From contig NC_088786.1 in NCBI RefSeq assembly GCF_949628265.1, positions 30,587,681 through 30,651,680 of the forward strand: DNA of 64,000 nt. Reading direction: 5' to 3'. This document shows, piece after piece, positions 11,501 through 28,600 of the stretch (position 1 is its first letter; each line of letters starts with the position of its first letter). The position numbers were made by a program, and so were the translations under genes. The DNA comes from Cloeon dipterum (lineage: Eukaryota; Arthropoda; Insecta; Ephemeroptera; Baetidae). A model generated the notes under the pieces. That model was not told where the DNA came from, made no database searches, and saw only the letters and a list, made by a program, of their open reading frames with translations.

Positions 11501-12410
11501 AAAACAACCATGCTGCCAACAGACATCATCAACACTCAAGGCCAGCTTATGCTTTCAAAGTCTTCTCCGTACAAAGCGGCGATCGACCAACAGTACGTAT
11601 ATTGGGGTGGATTACACGGCACGGAATTTTAGCTCGACCTTGAAACACTGTACAAAGCTACCATTGGTGCCCAGCGTTGCCATTTTCTTTCATGGTTAAG
11701 CTAAAAAATGGTGCTGTAATCCGCCCTATGCTTTAATTTTGGCAAAAATTGATAAATTATTTGCCATTACTTATACTTTCACTTAAGCAAATAACTTATT
11801 TAAGCTGCATTTTTTTTAAATTTAAAATTAATTGTAGCTACTTTATTCAAAATCCATGGTATTTTCATTGTTCAGATAAGTTTTCGAAATATTTGTTTTT
11901 TCCAAGCAAATTTTTAACACTCTGATAGCTAAAATTTCATGTACATTTGAATCATTCCGATGATTTCGGTTATACACTTTTCACTGCAGCTGCGCAAATT
12001 CATTTTAGCCTGATTTTAAAATTTGCTTTTTATAATACACAAAGGAATAAATAAAGCAGCTGGAATTTCTTGTGCACAGGTTGATTTCCATGTTGGCGAG
12101 CGGACGTTTGGCTCGAGCACGCGCTACTTGGCTCGGCCAGTACTTTGAAGAGCCGTGTCCCAAGGAAACGACTCTTCCGCAGTTTGGCATGGGGAGCGTC
12201 ATCCTCCCGTTCGCGATTTTGGGAGGTGGATTGGCGGTGGCTTTGGTTCTTCTAGCGGCGGAGTTTACGATCAAGAAGTGGTTTGGCCGTCTGCTAAATG
12301 AAGAGGATGGGCCGACCGCTTTGCAGGAGATTGCTCGCAGGAACGGATTTCGCATCTCTAAGCATTGGATGAAAGTGAAAAACAGCTTGCCTCTTGGACC
12401 AAAAAATTGA
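8505..12410 (+). CDS. Ionotropic receptor gene C (complete divergent IR)
   Basis: Third gene of the array, 655 residues. Exons: 8505-8676, 8765-8955, 9533-9820, 9877-9989, 10059-10223, 10282-10511, 11066-11280, 11330-11592 and 12080-12410, all in phase. Residues 1-17 (MKIFIALLGFFFLVSA) are a signal peptide, which supports the start. S1 reads DPPFVIA, GWMVDVW, SGRADVVLYPF and is split by an intron as in gene A. TM1 is about 334-356, the pore helix has DSIMVIYGSLFAQG, the channel-lining helix ends AYSAALISKL, and S2 contains LLEAKERML, as in gene B. TM3 is about 586-608, followed by an intracellular tail about 47 residues long. The S1 Arg of glutamate receptors is absent. The intron at 11281-11329 is only 49 bp. 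The last intron holds a small inverted-repeat element at 11604-11726. Confidence 0.9.
8956..9532 (+). other. Intron 2 of IR gene C, no further feature seen
   Basis: A 577-bp intron, GTAAGC to TGTTGCAG, AT-rich. The 554-bp intron at 10512-11065 is similar. No repeats or open frames of interest were seen in either. Confidence 0.55.
11604..11726 (+). mobile_element. Small inverted-repeat element (MITE-like), copy 1
   Basis: A 123-bp segment in the last intron of IR gene C. It begins GGGGTGGATTACACGGCAC and ends with the inverted counterpart GGTGCTGTAATCCGCCC. The interior, with CTCGACCTTGAAACACTGTAC and then GCCCAGCGTTGCCATTTTC, recurs in reverse orientation at 54429-54538 with the same termini. 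Two copies sharing termini and interior indicate a non-autonomous DNA transposon family. No target duplication was resolved. Confidence 0.72.
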
Positions 12411-12433
12411 AACTTATAACTCTGACAATGACC

Positions 12434-12439
12434 AATAAA
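12434..12439 (+). promoter_or_regulatory. Poly(A) signal of IR gene C
   Basis: AATAAA lies 24 bases after the gene C stop codon, the usual distance for an insect mRNA end. Confidence 0.6.
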
Positions 12440-17749
<5,310 letters not shown>

Positions 17750-17908
17750 TCACGCATTGTTGTCCAGCTTCTGGCTGACGATGGCCAGGGGCCCAACATT
17801 GCCCGGTGTGAAGCCGCCGCTGGCGCCCCTCGACGGCTGCGCGCTCACGCCCCACCGTTGCATCTGGGCAGTTTCGTAAAGCTGCTTTTGCATCACAGCA
17901 AGAGATAC
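17750..17908 (-). CDS. K2P channel coding exon 5 (C-terminus)
   Basis: 52 codons plus TGA at 17750-17752. No Met opens this exon; it was found by continuing the frame from exon 4 across acceptor TATGTCCAAAG/GTA. Reads VSLAVMQKQLYETAQ, matching the SLAILQKQLSEMA segment of vertebrate THIK, then a Gly/Ser-rich end terminating KLDNNA. Confidence 0.88.
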   Translation of the reverse strand, partial: VSLAVMQKQLYETAQMQRWGVSAQPSRGASGGFTPGNVGPLAIVSQKLDNNA

Positions 17909-19579
17909 CTTTGGACATAAAATAATCGCGTGTTACCATGAAACATCCGATTAGAAAATTTCCTGTTGCTGTCAAAATTGTACAAGGGATTAAACCGTAT
18001 AATAGATATAATATCAAGAAATGTGAGGTAAAAAATGTTTGTGGTTCTGAATCGTTTGCAGTGCATATATGCCACCGTTTAAAATTTATTTTTTATTTGA
18101 ATCATTTTCATGCTTTTAATATGGATTTCATTGCAAGCACTAAAAAAATTAAGGATGTTTGACTCACTTTAGACTGAGTTTTACTCATAAAAAGTACGAT
18201 CCAGACTCACAATTTTTACAAAGAAACCCAAAAATTTGTTTAGAAAATTAAATTTTTTCAGGAATATGAATTAGGATCAATAATTTATAGAGCTATTAGA
18301 GGAACTTAACGTGTTCTGTTTTCAACTAATTTTTTCTGCATGATTAAGCTTTCCCGAACCATGTCTTTTTTAATTACATGAGTGAACAATCCAAGAAGGT
18401 TCTTGTGTCATGGAGAGTCGAAAGAAAATATGTAAATTTTCCGACTAAATGCTATCTTAAATTGCTCAAAATTTAACTATTTTTCCTTTTTGATGTGAAA
18501 AATAAAAATGACGAAACAAATACAAAAGCCCAATGGAAGATTACATAATCATTTAAGGCGATGGTTGGTCCCTACCTTGTTGGCCTGGAGGAAATCTTTC
18601 ATGGAGATCATCTCGCCACTGAGTCTGCGTTCTCCGTCGGAATCGTAGACAGAATCCGAGTCCCCAGTCTCGCTGGGATTCGTGTTAGGCGCTGCCAAGG
18701 CGTCGCCACCGCAAATGGGCGCGTGTCGGATCGGCGCCGGCGGCCGTCTCTGTCGCCGCAAATTGTTTGGCCGGGCAGTGCTTTTGCGGCGCCGTCGAAT
18801 ACGCTGCGACTGGCGGCGCCACATGCGGTTTGCAGCGCCAGCCGCTCGCTCGCAGCGGAAGTCAAGACGCGCGATCATCCAATTCAGAGCCTGAGAGACA
18901 AATTGGTCCAGGATATTTAGAATTAGGGAACTTAATGTTTAAACGAGACACTTTTGAACCGTAACATTCATGTTATGAAACCTATTCCGCATTTTAAAAT
19001 TAAATTTTAATGTACTGATGAAAAACCAATGTCAATAGATATACCAGTAACTTTTTACAAAAATAAATTTCGTCTTAACATTTTTTTGTTGATGAGTAAT
19101 TTTTTTTAATTCAATTTTGTTTTTAACATGGCTATGTAAAATTCTAGGGGCCAAACAATTATGAAGAGCTTTCAAAACCACTATTTGTTTTCAATAGAAT
19201 AGGAGATGAAATTAATGGGAAATCAATAGCTTCCAAAACTAATTAATCAACACAATTTTACAGTATTCTAGATTTAAAAAAAACAGATAGGGAGAGAAAT
19301 ATTTAAAATTACATAGAAAAACAATACCGCATGCTATCGTACTATGCAAAATTTTAATTTCCAAAAGTGCATAATTTAAACATCATTCTTAACAAATAAT
19401 CATTGAAGCTTGCAAGATAACTAATTTACGATTCCAGAGACTCTTCTCGACTAGAAAACTCGAAAGCAATTTAACGCTCTCCTAATAATTTACATTTTCT
19501 ATCCAGTTGACTGAGCAGACAGGCTGAATTGAACGCGGTTTTTTTTCGCATGCAAATGCAGCGAGCACATGCATCATTC

Positions 19580-19631
<52 letters not shown>

Positions 19632-22600
19632 TCTCACCTGCTTGATTACAATGGAGGTGACGTTGAAGAGCGAATAGGTGCAGCAGCAGCCAATGACGAG
19701 GAAGAGGAAGTTTCCGAAGCGGTACCAACTGTCGTAGGAGTAGCTCTCAGACTGCGTGGCTACGTAGTCGCCAAAACCGATGGTGGCGAACGACACGAAG
19801 CAGAAGTAGAGCGACTCGAGGAAGGACCAGTGCTCCAGCGGAGCGTACATCAGCGACGCACACGCGGCCACCACGCTCGCGGCCACGCTTAGGCACAGCA
19901 TCACCCAGTACACGCTCGGCTTCCAGTTGTCCAGGCTCTCCTCGTCGTCGTCCAGCGATGCATTCGACACACACACCTGACAAATTGAGGAACATTAATT
20001 CTTCCTTCTAATAAATGTCAACTTAAAAGTGTAATCAGGTCGTATATGCAGAGACCTGATAAAATAAGGCCGAATAAAATTTCTTAATGTTGACCTTGAG
20101 GTCTCAGCAGCGTAATTTAATGCGGCTGGCTAGACCGAATTTTAGGACGGTGGCGGCTGATAAAATTTTAAAATTGAATGTTATTGATATAGTGCTTCAC
20201 TGCCCGAAAAATTTCCCTGAGCCTTTCCGATTTGTTCTACTTTTTGACTAGCTGGCACGTCTGGGAAAAATCCAAATTATTAGCCCTTTGAATTCAGTCT
20301 CCCCAGAGTCTCCTAGAAACGAATGAGTTACATTGCTGTAGATTTTACACCATAATTTGCAGGTCTGTGCAAATTTGAAATTGGTTTTAACTTTTTCTGA
20401 GAAGGTGTCCGAGGTTTGCTATTTCTAACAAACCGGATATTTTACATCTGGTTATTTTACAAGAAAATTTCTTACCAATAAAGCGCAGAAAATGTATTTA
20501 CAAATAATGTCTCTTAAAAAGTCCGAAAGTAACATTATTTCCAATATAATAATAAATCAATAAAATTAAATGAAGTGCAGCTGCTTTTCGTCATATATTG
20601 CCATTGGTGATGCATTTTTAAATTTTTTTAGATCTGTTCTGAGATTGAAAATTATCAATCAGGGATTTTATAAGTAATGTTGTATTGAAGAGTGCTCTCG
20701 CCCTCAAATTGCCCAAAATGTTCTACTCTCTCCCCCTGCACCCTTCAGATCAATAAAAAGAAAACCACTGACATATTAGTGACAAAAACTGCATGTAAGA
20801 AATAAAATAATGATTGATAGTGCTTTGCATTAAAAAAACGTGAGGTACAGGGATTTTTTATTCCAATAAAAGTGAGACGCAAGAATTTGGTGAGTCGTGA
20901 AATTTTGTGGAGATTTCCCTTCATAATCTTGATGCAGACGTATAATATCATAACTGGAATAAATTTTATTGCAAGCATTTGAGGAGATGTGAGAGTCCAT
21001 GATTAAATTTACAATGGGTAGCACTGAAAATTCCTGCGCTGTGAAGGAATGTGTGAGTCACTGAGCAAACTCACCGACTTGACTAAATCACATGGTAGAC
21101 AACGAAATTGAATTACATTATTGTTGAATGTTACATGTCTATTTGCACACTGCTTTTCAAACTTAAAAAAAAAGCTTTTGACACACCCGTAAAGCAAAGT
21201 GGAACGCCTGCAGTCGCTGAGTATGCAATTTTTCTTTCATGAATGACAAACTGGTTGCATAAATCTCAAATCCCAACGTCATTCCGTCCGTAATCATAAT
21301 GCGGAAGAAGAAGGGGAATATAGCACACTCCTAAACATGCATATTTCTATGGTACCTGTGTTTTCATGCACTGGATTCTGCATAATCCGTGTACATTCAA
21401 ATTTCCCTGCTTTTCAAGCAGAAGGAAGCAAATATAACGAAGTGAGTCATAAAATACTCACTCATATGTGAACACCTAGTAATAACTTTTGCTCGTTTCT
21501 GCGGTCTCTTTGGTGCAAAAGTGGCTCACAACTTATAAAGGTACAGATTTACCGCTTTTGCACAGCAGCCTACTTCTCTGAGCTTATTATGCAACCGGCC
21601 CGTGATATTGATTGAAAAAGATTCGTTGGAAGCAAATTAAATCACCTGCGCGTTGCAAAGTTCACATAAAAGCCTTGTGAAAAAGTTCTCGATGAGTTTC
21701 TGGAGCAAAAAGCTTTTTAGACTTTTATTGAGCGGCGCTGCTTGTAATATTCAAGTTGGAAGCGGCAAGGGGGAAACAAGACTTCTTAGTATCGTCCCAA
21801 AAACATTATTGTTACAACGTTGATATTAAATTATAAAAGTATCAGATGTCCTGTTTTGTTTCTTTGAATTCTTTTTAGATATTATTAGAAATGAAAGAAA
21901 GTCAATATCTTAATTTCTGTGTAGTTTAGTTGAGCACATTAACTTCTGCAAATAAAATTGAAACCAATCGAATCGGGATGGAGAAATGTTTTTATCTGTT
22001 GTAATCATCAATATGAGCAAAAAAGACTAACTCAGTTTGAATTGACTCTTGATTAAATTAAACAAATTTAGCAAAATTTTTAGCTCCAACATACATAGTC
22101 AATTTTAAATAATAGTAATAATCATGTGACTCTGATTTGATAACAGTTTTTGAAAGCCGTTTTAGATGGCCAAAAGTGGCTAGAAATAAAATTTGGGCCT
22201 AAAATCAATGAGTATGCAAACAATGAAGGCAGAATTCTTAATAAATGTATAGCATAATGTTCCTTTAGCTGAAAATTTCTACTTTTATAGGAAAGGAAAA
22301 TAGTTTTAATTAAAAGCGATTCATTTTAGTATAGTGCAGCGTTATAGAATGTATTTACTCGACGTCGTTAGTAAAAGGCAATCTCACCTTATGGCCGTTG
22401 AGGCCGTTGGCCTGGTGCACGCGCTTAGACAGCTTGCGCACGTGGATGTAGCGAAGGGCGTATGCAAGGAACGTGATGATGCGCTCGAGGAAGAGGTTGA
22501 AGAAGAGGATGCCGCCGGAGCAGCCGAGGAAGCCGTACAGGATGACGGCAACGCGGCCCATCTCGGTCTGCGGGGTCGTGCTGCCGTAGCCTGAAAGCAA

Positions 22601-25600
22601 TTAGCACGCAAATCATCGACACACACTTGGTGGGTTTTCGTGAATGTAATCAATTAGTTTTCATGGCTTCATCGCCTTAATGAATCTGACGCTTCTTTTA
22701 TCTGGAGGGCCGAGAGCAGAAGCGGCGTGCTCGTCCAAATTGGGGTCATTCATGTGTGGCGTCAAAAGTGTATGCACTTTCGGAGGTGCGATTACTAAGT
22801 GAGCCAGCGCTGCCATGCAGCTATGTGAGAGATGTTTTGTCCCTTCCGAGTTGGGGGAGTCCCGGGGCGGGACTTCATCACATGTTTTGACAAGAGATCA
22901 AACAGTTGGAAAATACACGATTTTCTAATAAATAAGAGGTAATAGATGTACTGATTGGGATTGGAAATAAATTGTAGGAATTTTCATATAAACTTTGAAT
23001 AAACTATTTTTGTTCACTGTTTTTTACTCAAATACAATTAGTAATTTTGCAAAGACTTGTATAAAATTACGCAATTTAAACGGAGTCCATGTGGATGTCA
23101 AATTATAGTGTATGGAAATTTGTTTAACAATATCTAGTTCCAACTCAAGTTCCATTCTAACTCATGAATTAGCCGAAAAAAGTTGAGCGTAACATTTATG
23201 TTCATTTACGAAAAAATAAACAGCTTAATTAACATCGAGCAAGCTTCATCTAAATTTAACAAAAAAATGTTAATATTGATACATTATTCTTTAACCTTTT
23301 CATTCAAGACGCACAAGTTCTTATCTAAAATAAAATTCAGTCTCAAGCTATTCAACACTGAACTTGATAAATAATGTGTCTTGGAAATTTTGGCAATTCT
23401 GCATCGCATCTACGAAAGGAGCTAAAAGAATTATTTTGCGTGCCGGTGGTGTTTAAATCAGGTCAATAGTTGTAAACCAACTTTGTGAGTTTGGATAACC
23501 GAGGCAAAGCTGGGAAATACCAATTCCGTTATGAACACTCTTCATAAGCTATCGCCGTGTAAACACTCGATTTGTTGTAACGCGGACGACAAAGAAGCGT
23601 CAATACATAATATGCACTTTGTGATGCATGCCTCAGAGGAGCAGCAAAGATGTGGATCAAAGAGAATGCCAATTTATCTTTTGCACGCTTCAAATAAGTC
23701 GGTGCAAAACAGACTTGTAAAACTGGCTCACGCTTTGCCGTTTTGACAGCTTCGTAATTTAACTTGCAGGCTTGAAAAGGCTGTAAAAATACGCTCTCGC
23801 TGTTATCAATGCAGCACACTTGACTACCCCTTCTGACGTTTCCTCTCAAGTCTGTCACCCGCAGCACCTCGAGTTGCATACAATTTGCACGCGAGGAAAT
23901 GGAGTTAAATAGGAAATTGTTGTGCAGTGTTCATACACCGGAAAATCTTTTACAAATTCTAACAGCGTGTCTTTTCGTAAGTCGCTTGCAAGGGATTCCG
24001 GCTTTGCTGTATTCCCATTTTTCAATTTACTTTTCCCCTCAGGATTGAACTAAATACGAATATTATTGCTCGACACTAAACGAGGTTCTCTAATGCGGAT
24101 AAAATTTTTTTAGCAAAGCTGCTACTTGACTGTGAGTTTCCTTTCATAAAATCTGCAAAGTATCGTTAAGTTTGTTTGGAAATACATCAGTTCCAATAAT
24201 AATTGGCTTAACTCTGTAGTAGGCAGTGCTGGTAAATTACTCCAAGTGGATTTTCCGCGGCAAGCTTTGCGTAAAATATTTTCCAATTATTTTCATGCAT
24301 CGCCAGGCAAACAGAAATCCAATTATACCCTCGAGAGGCAGCTTTGTGTTTGTATCTCAGTGGAATTAGTTCCGAAGTTCGGCACAGATAAAGAAAGCGA
24401 GAAGATTTGCGCGGAGACGAGAAAAGCTGCGGTGGGCGAATGGAATCGCTTTGAGATGGGAAAGCGTAAACCGTGGAAAAGCCTCTCATTGTTGACGCCG
24501 CCGCTGTCACAAAATCATCTGCGACTAAATTGGCAGCCGCTTTCGCACCAAGTTTTAATGAAACGGATTCTCGGCAATCTGTTATAACATTGTATTGATT
24601 AATTGGCATTTGACGAAATCAACACGTAAATTATTCAAACAGACGAGTGATTTATTTTAATTTTTGTAATTTTCTTTCTCTCTTACTATCTCCCTTTTCT
24701 TCAAATTGCGCTTATCTTAATTTTATGTGAGTCAAACGACAAATTTAAAGTCATGTAAAAATCATTTACCGCATGCTGAGAACCCCAATTATTGCGATAT
24801 TTGGGATACCTCGCAGGCGCATGAGGGGAGTGCAATGCGTTGCACTCACGGTGATTTAATAGTCAGAGGCCCGAAAACCACCAAAAGGCATAGCACGCAA
24901 GCTGGTGTGCTATTTGCCAACCAACGATCTTTGTCCGATCGGATTTCTTAACTCCCCTTTGAAATTTCAAACGTAAGTGAGTTTTTATTTGGGCTTCTAC
25001 CTTATTTATGTGACTTTTGTGCATATTAATTTATCGGGCCATTATCTGACTATTTAATTCGCTACCCTCAGGTGCCCTGCGGGGCCGTTTGGTATTTCTA
25101 ACACCGACGGCCTGCAGCGCCTTCCTGGGCATCGTACAGGAGAGGTACGGGCATCGCCAATTGTGTCCGCGTGGAACGACCAACCCAATTCCACTCTGCA
25201 TGCGCCAAACTGACCATACCCTTTGAGCCGTGAGAAGAACGACGACAAGATAGACTTGTGATTAGAGACCCTACCGATAGAAGAATTGTTGAGTAGAATT
25301 TTTTTGATAAGCGCAATTATTTCAATATCTAAACTTGTTACCCCTTTACTAACCCTTTCCTATTTTTTTATATATTTGTCGCTACACATTATCGCTACGC
25401 ACATCACCATAGGTTTCGTAATTTGTGTAATAAATCCGACGAATATATTTTCTTTTTATCCAAAGTATTCGCCAATATTATTCATTTTTTTCGCCTTTTC
25501 AAAGTGAGCATATTTGTTATTTCCACGGAACCGAGGTCTGCACCGAACCCATCTTCTATTAATTAGGATTAATCTGGATTAGAATCTTGTGTTTTCCTCT

Positions 25601-28600
25601 GCTATTGGAGGTACAATAGCTGGCATCCCTAAATTCTTTAATAGAGCAAAGTTTGCGATATGGCATCCCTTATATGTGTCAAATGCGACATTTCGGTTCC
25701 CCCAGCGTAGTTTAAATTGTTTTCCATATTAGATGAGACAGTTCTCTTGTATCGCGATACCATTGCTGAAATTCGTGGTACTTAGAAATTTTTGTGGTGC
25801 GTTCTCTTGCGGCTGTTTGTTCATTTCTGGGGCGGCACGCATTTTTTCCGAAATTGTAGTGCGACTAGAATTTTGTTGAATTCGACTAGCGTGAATATTT
25901 GTAGATAAAATAGATGCGTAAAATCGTATGAATTTTTGAGCTGTTTTTCCGATTCGAGTAGAGAATTAGATTAATAGTTTATTTTGTGTTTAAAGATAAA
26001 TAGAGTTTGAGAGTTAAATTTAAGTTTAAGTTTTTGATTTGAATTAAGTTCAGAGTGAAGATGGATCGACTCATAATTGAGTACGACCGTTTAGAGGAGA
26101 AATATGTGAAGAGAGAGTGCGAAGTCCATCAAATTGATTTCACGGCGGATGATTCGTTGACAAGTTTGCGTGATAAATTAAAGATCGCGCGCGGGAAGGT
26201 GCTTGCGGGTGAGACCCAGGAGGTTGTAGTGACTGATATCACTGCGATTACTGGCGAGATTGCTGTTTTGACTAGATATGTGGCCGAGTTAAAGAATTGG
26301 GCAGGCAAGGCATCTGTTGCTAAGGATCCGACTGAAATCCGGAAGGTGCGAACTTATATCGCGTATTTTAGGGATCGGGTTAAGCGACTCACTCCTCCTG
26401 AGGACGCGGAGAAATCGCGAGAGAATATTCAGTTACTCATGCGGCACATTGGCAAAGCGTATGATAAGTTGCGTAAAGGCGCGGAAGAGACTACAGAGCA
26501 ACAGGCAGGGTCGAGTTTGGAGACGGCTCCAGAGGATCCGCAGTTAAATCAGCTAAATTTGTCAATTGAGTTGTTAGAGAACGGTGACTCGGACGATGAT
26601 AGCGCGCGCGAGGGTCGGAGCGGCGAGCATGGAGTGACAACGGAAGGTGCAAAGTGGCCTACCGGGGCGCTTCTGTATATGCCGATGATCGTCGACGACA
26701 AGTCCGTACCAGTGCCGATACTGGCAGGGGATGAAAGGGCCAAACCGTGGCCGATGACTGAGACTGTGACAGAACCGCGGAAGCGCGGAAAGATCATATC
26801 CGTTAGGGACTGGAGGCTGAAATATGACGGAGATCCGAAATCAGATTTGAGTTTTGCAGAGTTTTTGCGTGAGTTTGATTTGAAGAGATACGAGAGCAAT
26901 TTGTCCGACAAGGAGATTTGGCTTTCGGCTCATAACCTTTTCTCGGGGCAGGCCAGAACGTGGTTTATGGCGAATCGCGAGTGCTGGGCTTCGTGGGCAG
27001 AATTCGTGCCAGATTTTCTTCAAAATTTTAAACCTCCAAACTATGACGAGCGACTATGGCAACAATTGCGATTGCGAACGCAGGGTTTAGATGAACGGTT
27101 GAATTTGTACGTGGCAGAGATGAAGCAAAGTTTTGCTTTGCTTGCAAAACCACCGAGCGACGCGGAAAAGCTTGAATTCATTTTAGCGCGTTTGAATCCG
27201 ATTTCGTTAGATAAATTGCCGGTCGAAAGTATTTCGTCAATTCAAGATTTAGTTAGGGAGGGACTTAGACTCGAGAAAATCCAATGCCGTATTCAAACCT
27301 ACAAAGAACCGACAACTCCCGATAACCCTGTTGAACCAAAGTTGGTTTATAAATATGACGAGAAAGGGCGAACGAGCGAGAAAAAGACGAAAGAGGCGAA
27401 AATGAGCGCGATAGCGAGCGAGAAAAAGCAGCAGCAGCAGCCGCAAACGCAGGCGGCAGCTTCTGTGAGAGAGAATGCGAAAGGGAGTAAGTACACGCCG
27501 CGAGATTATGTTCCGGGTTCAGCAAAACCGAATCCTGCATTTGTGCGAGAGGCAAGAGCTGATGGTATAAGTAGTAGAACTTGCTGGAATTGCAGGAAAC
27601 CGGGGCATAGTTTCAGGTATTGTCCTTCTTCTGACGCGAAGAAATTTTGTTGGACGTGCGGGAAGCCAGACGTGACAAGAGCGAACTGTCCGACCGCGCG
27701 TTGTAAAGAGTTTTCAAAAAACGGACCAACGGGCCCGACCGATGGGCACACTGCGTCGCCGCGGCCGTAAACAGTGCCGGCAATTAGGACCGGGCTGGAG
27801 GTGCCATTTAGACAAGATTAGGACAGATACGGTACGCGTGAAATTGGCCGCAATTAAAAATAAATTGCGTACAAATTCACAGAGCGGACCGGGTAATGAT
27901 AGGACATTTTTGACTTTAGCAGATGATGACAGGCTTTTTCTGGACGTGAGAATTTTGAATGAACAGCTGACGGCTCTTTTAGATTGTGGTGCATCGGTAT
28001 GCATTATTGGAGGGCCGGGCATTCCAATCGTAAAGCAGCTAGAATTGCGTGTAGAGAAGTCAAATATTAAGCGAGTTGAACTAGCTGATAAGACGTACAA
28101 TGAGGTGACGGGTAGTGTTGATTTACCTATTATGCTGGACAATAAATCTTTTCTGATTCCGACTTTAGTTGTTCCAAAAATTGATCAGTCGTTAATTTTG
28201 GGGCTTGACTTTTGGAATAAAACGGGGTTCATTCCTGACGTGAGAAATGGCACTTGGCATTTAACGCGCGCAGGAGGAAAATGCACTCAGCCAAAGGCGG
28301 CAACGATTTTGACGGACGGCAACAAATTGGAGGAGCGCGACAAAGCGAAATTAGATGAATTTATTGCTGAGATGAGAGATAGTTTTCCGACAAAATTGGG
28401 ACGCGTAGATATCGAGCATCATATTGACACAGGTGATGCAAAGCCTGTTAAATGCAAGCAATATTATATTGCTCCGCCAGAACTAGCGGTGATGCACAAA
28501 ACAGTAGATGAGCTATTAGCGATGGACGTGATTGAGGAAGCGAGAAGTCCGTGGAATGCGCCAGGGTTTTTTGTACGCAATGAGGCGAAAGGATCCGAAC

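Noticed and set aside
25054..25507. Short open frames within the LTR, repeated at 31499-31952
   Set aside because: They occur twice only because the LTR is duplicated. No domain, and they lie in untranslated LTR sequence.
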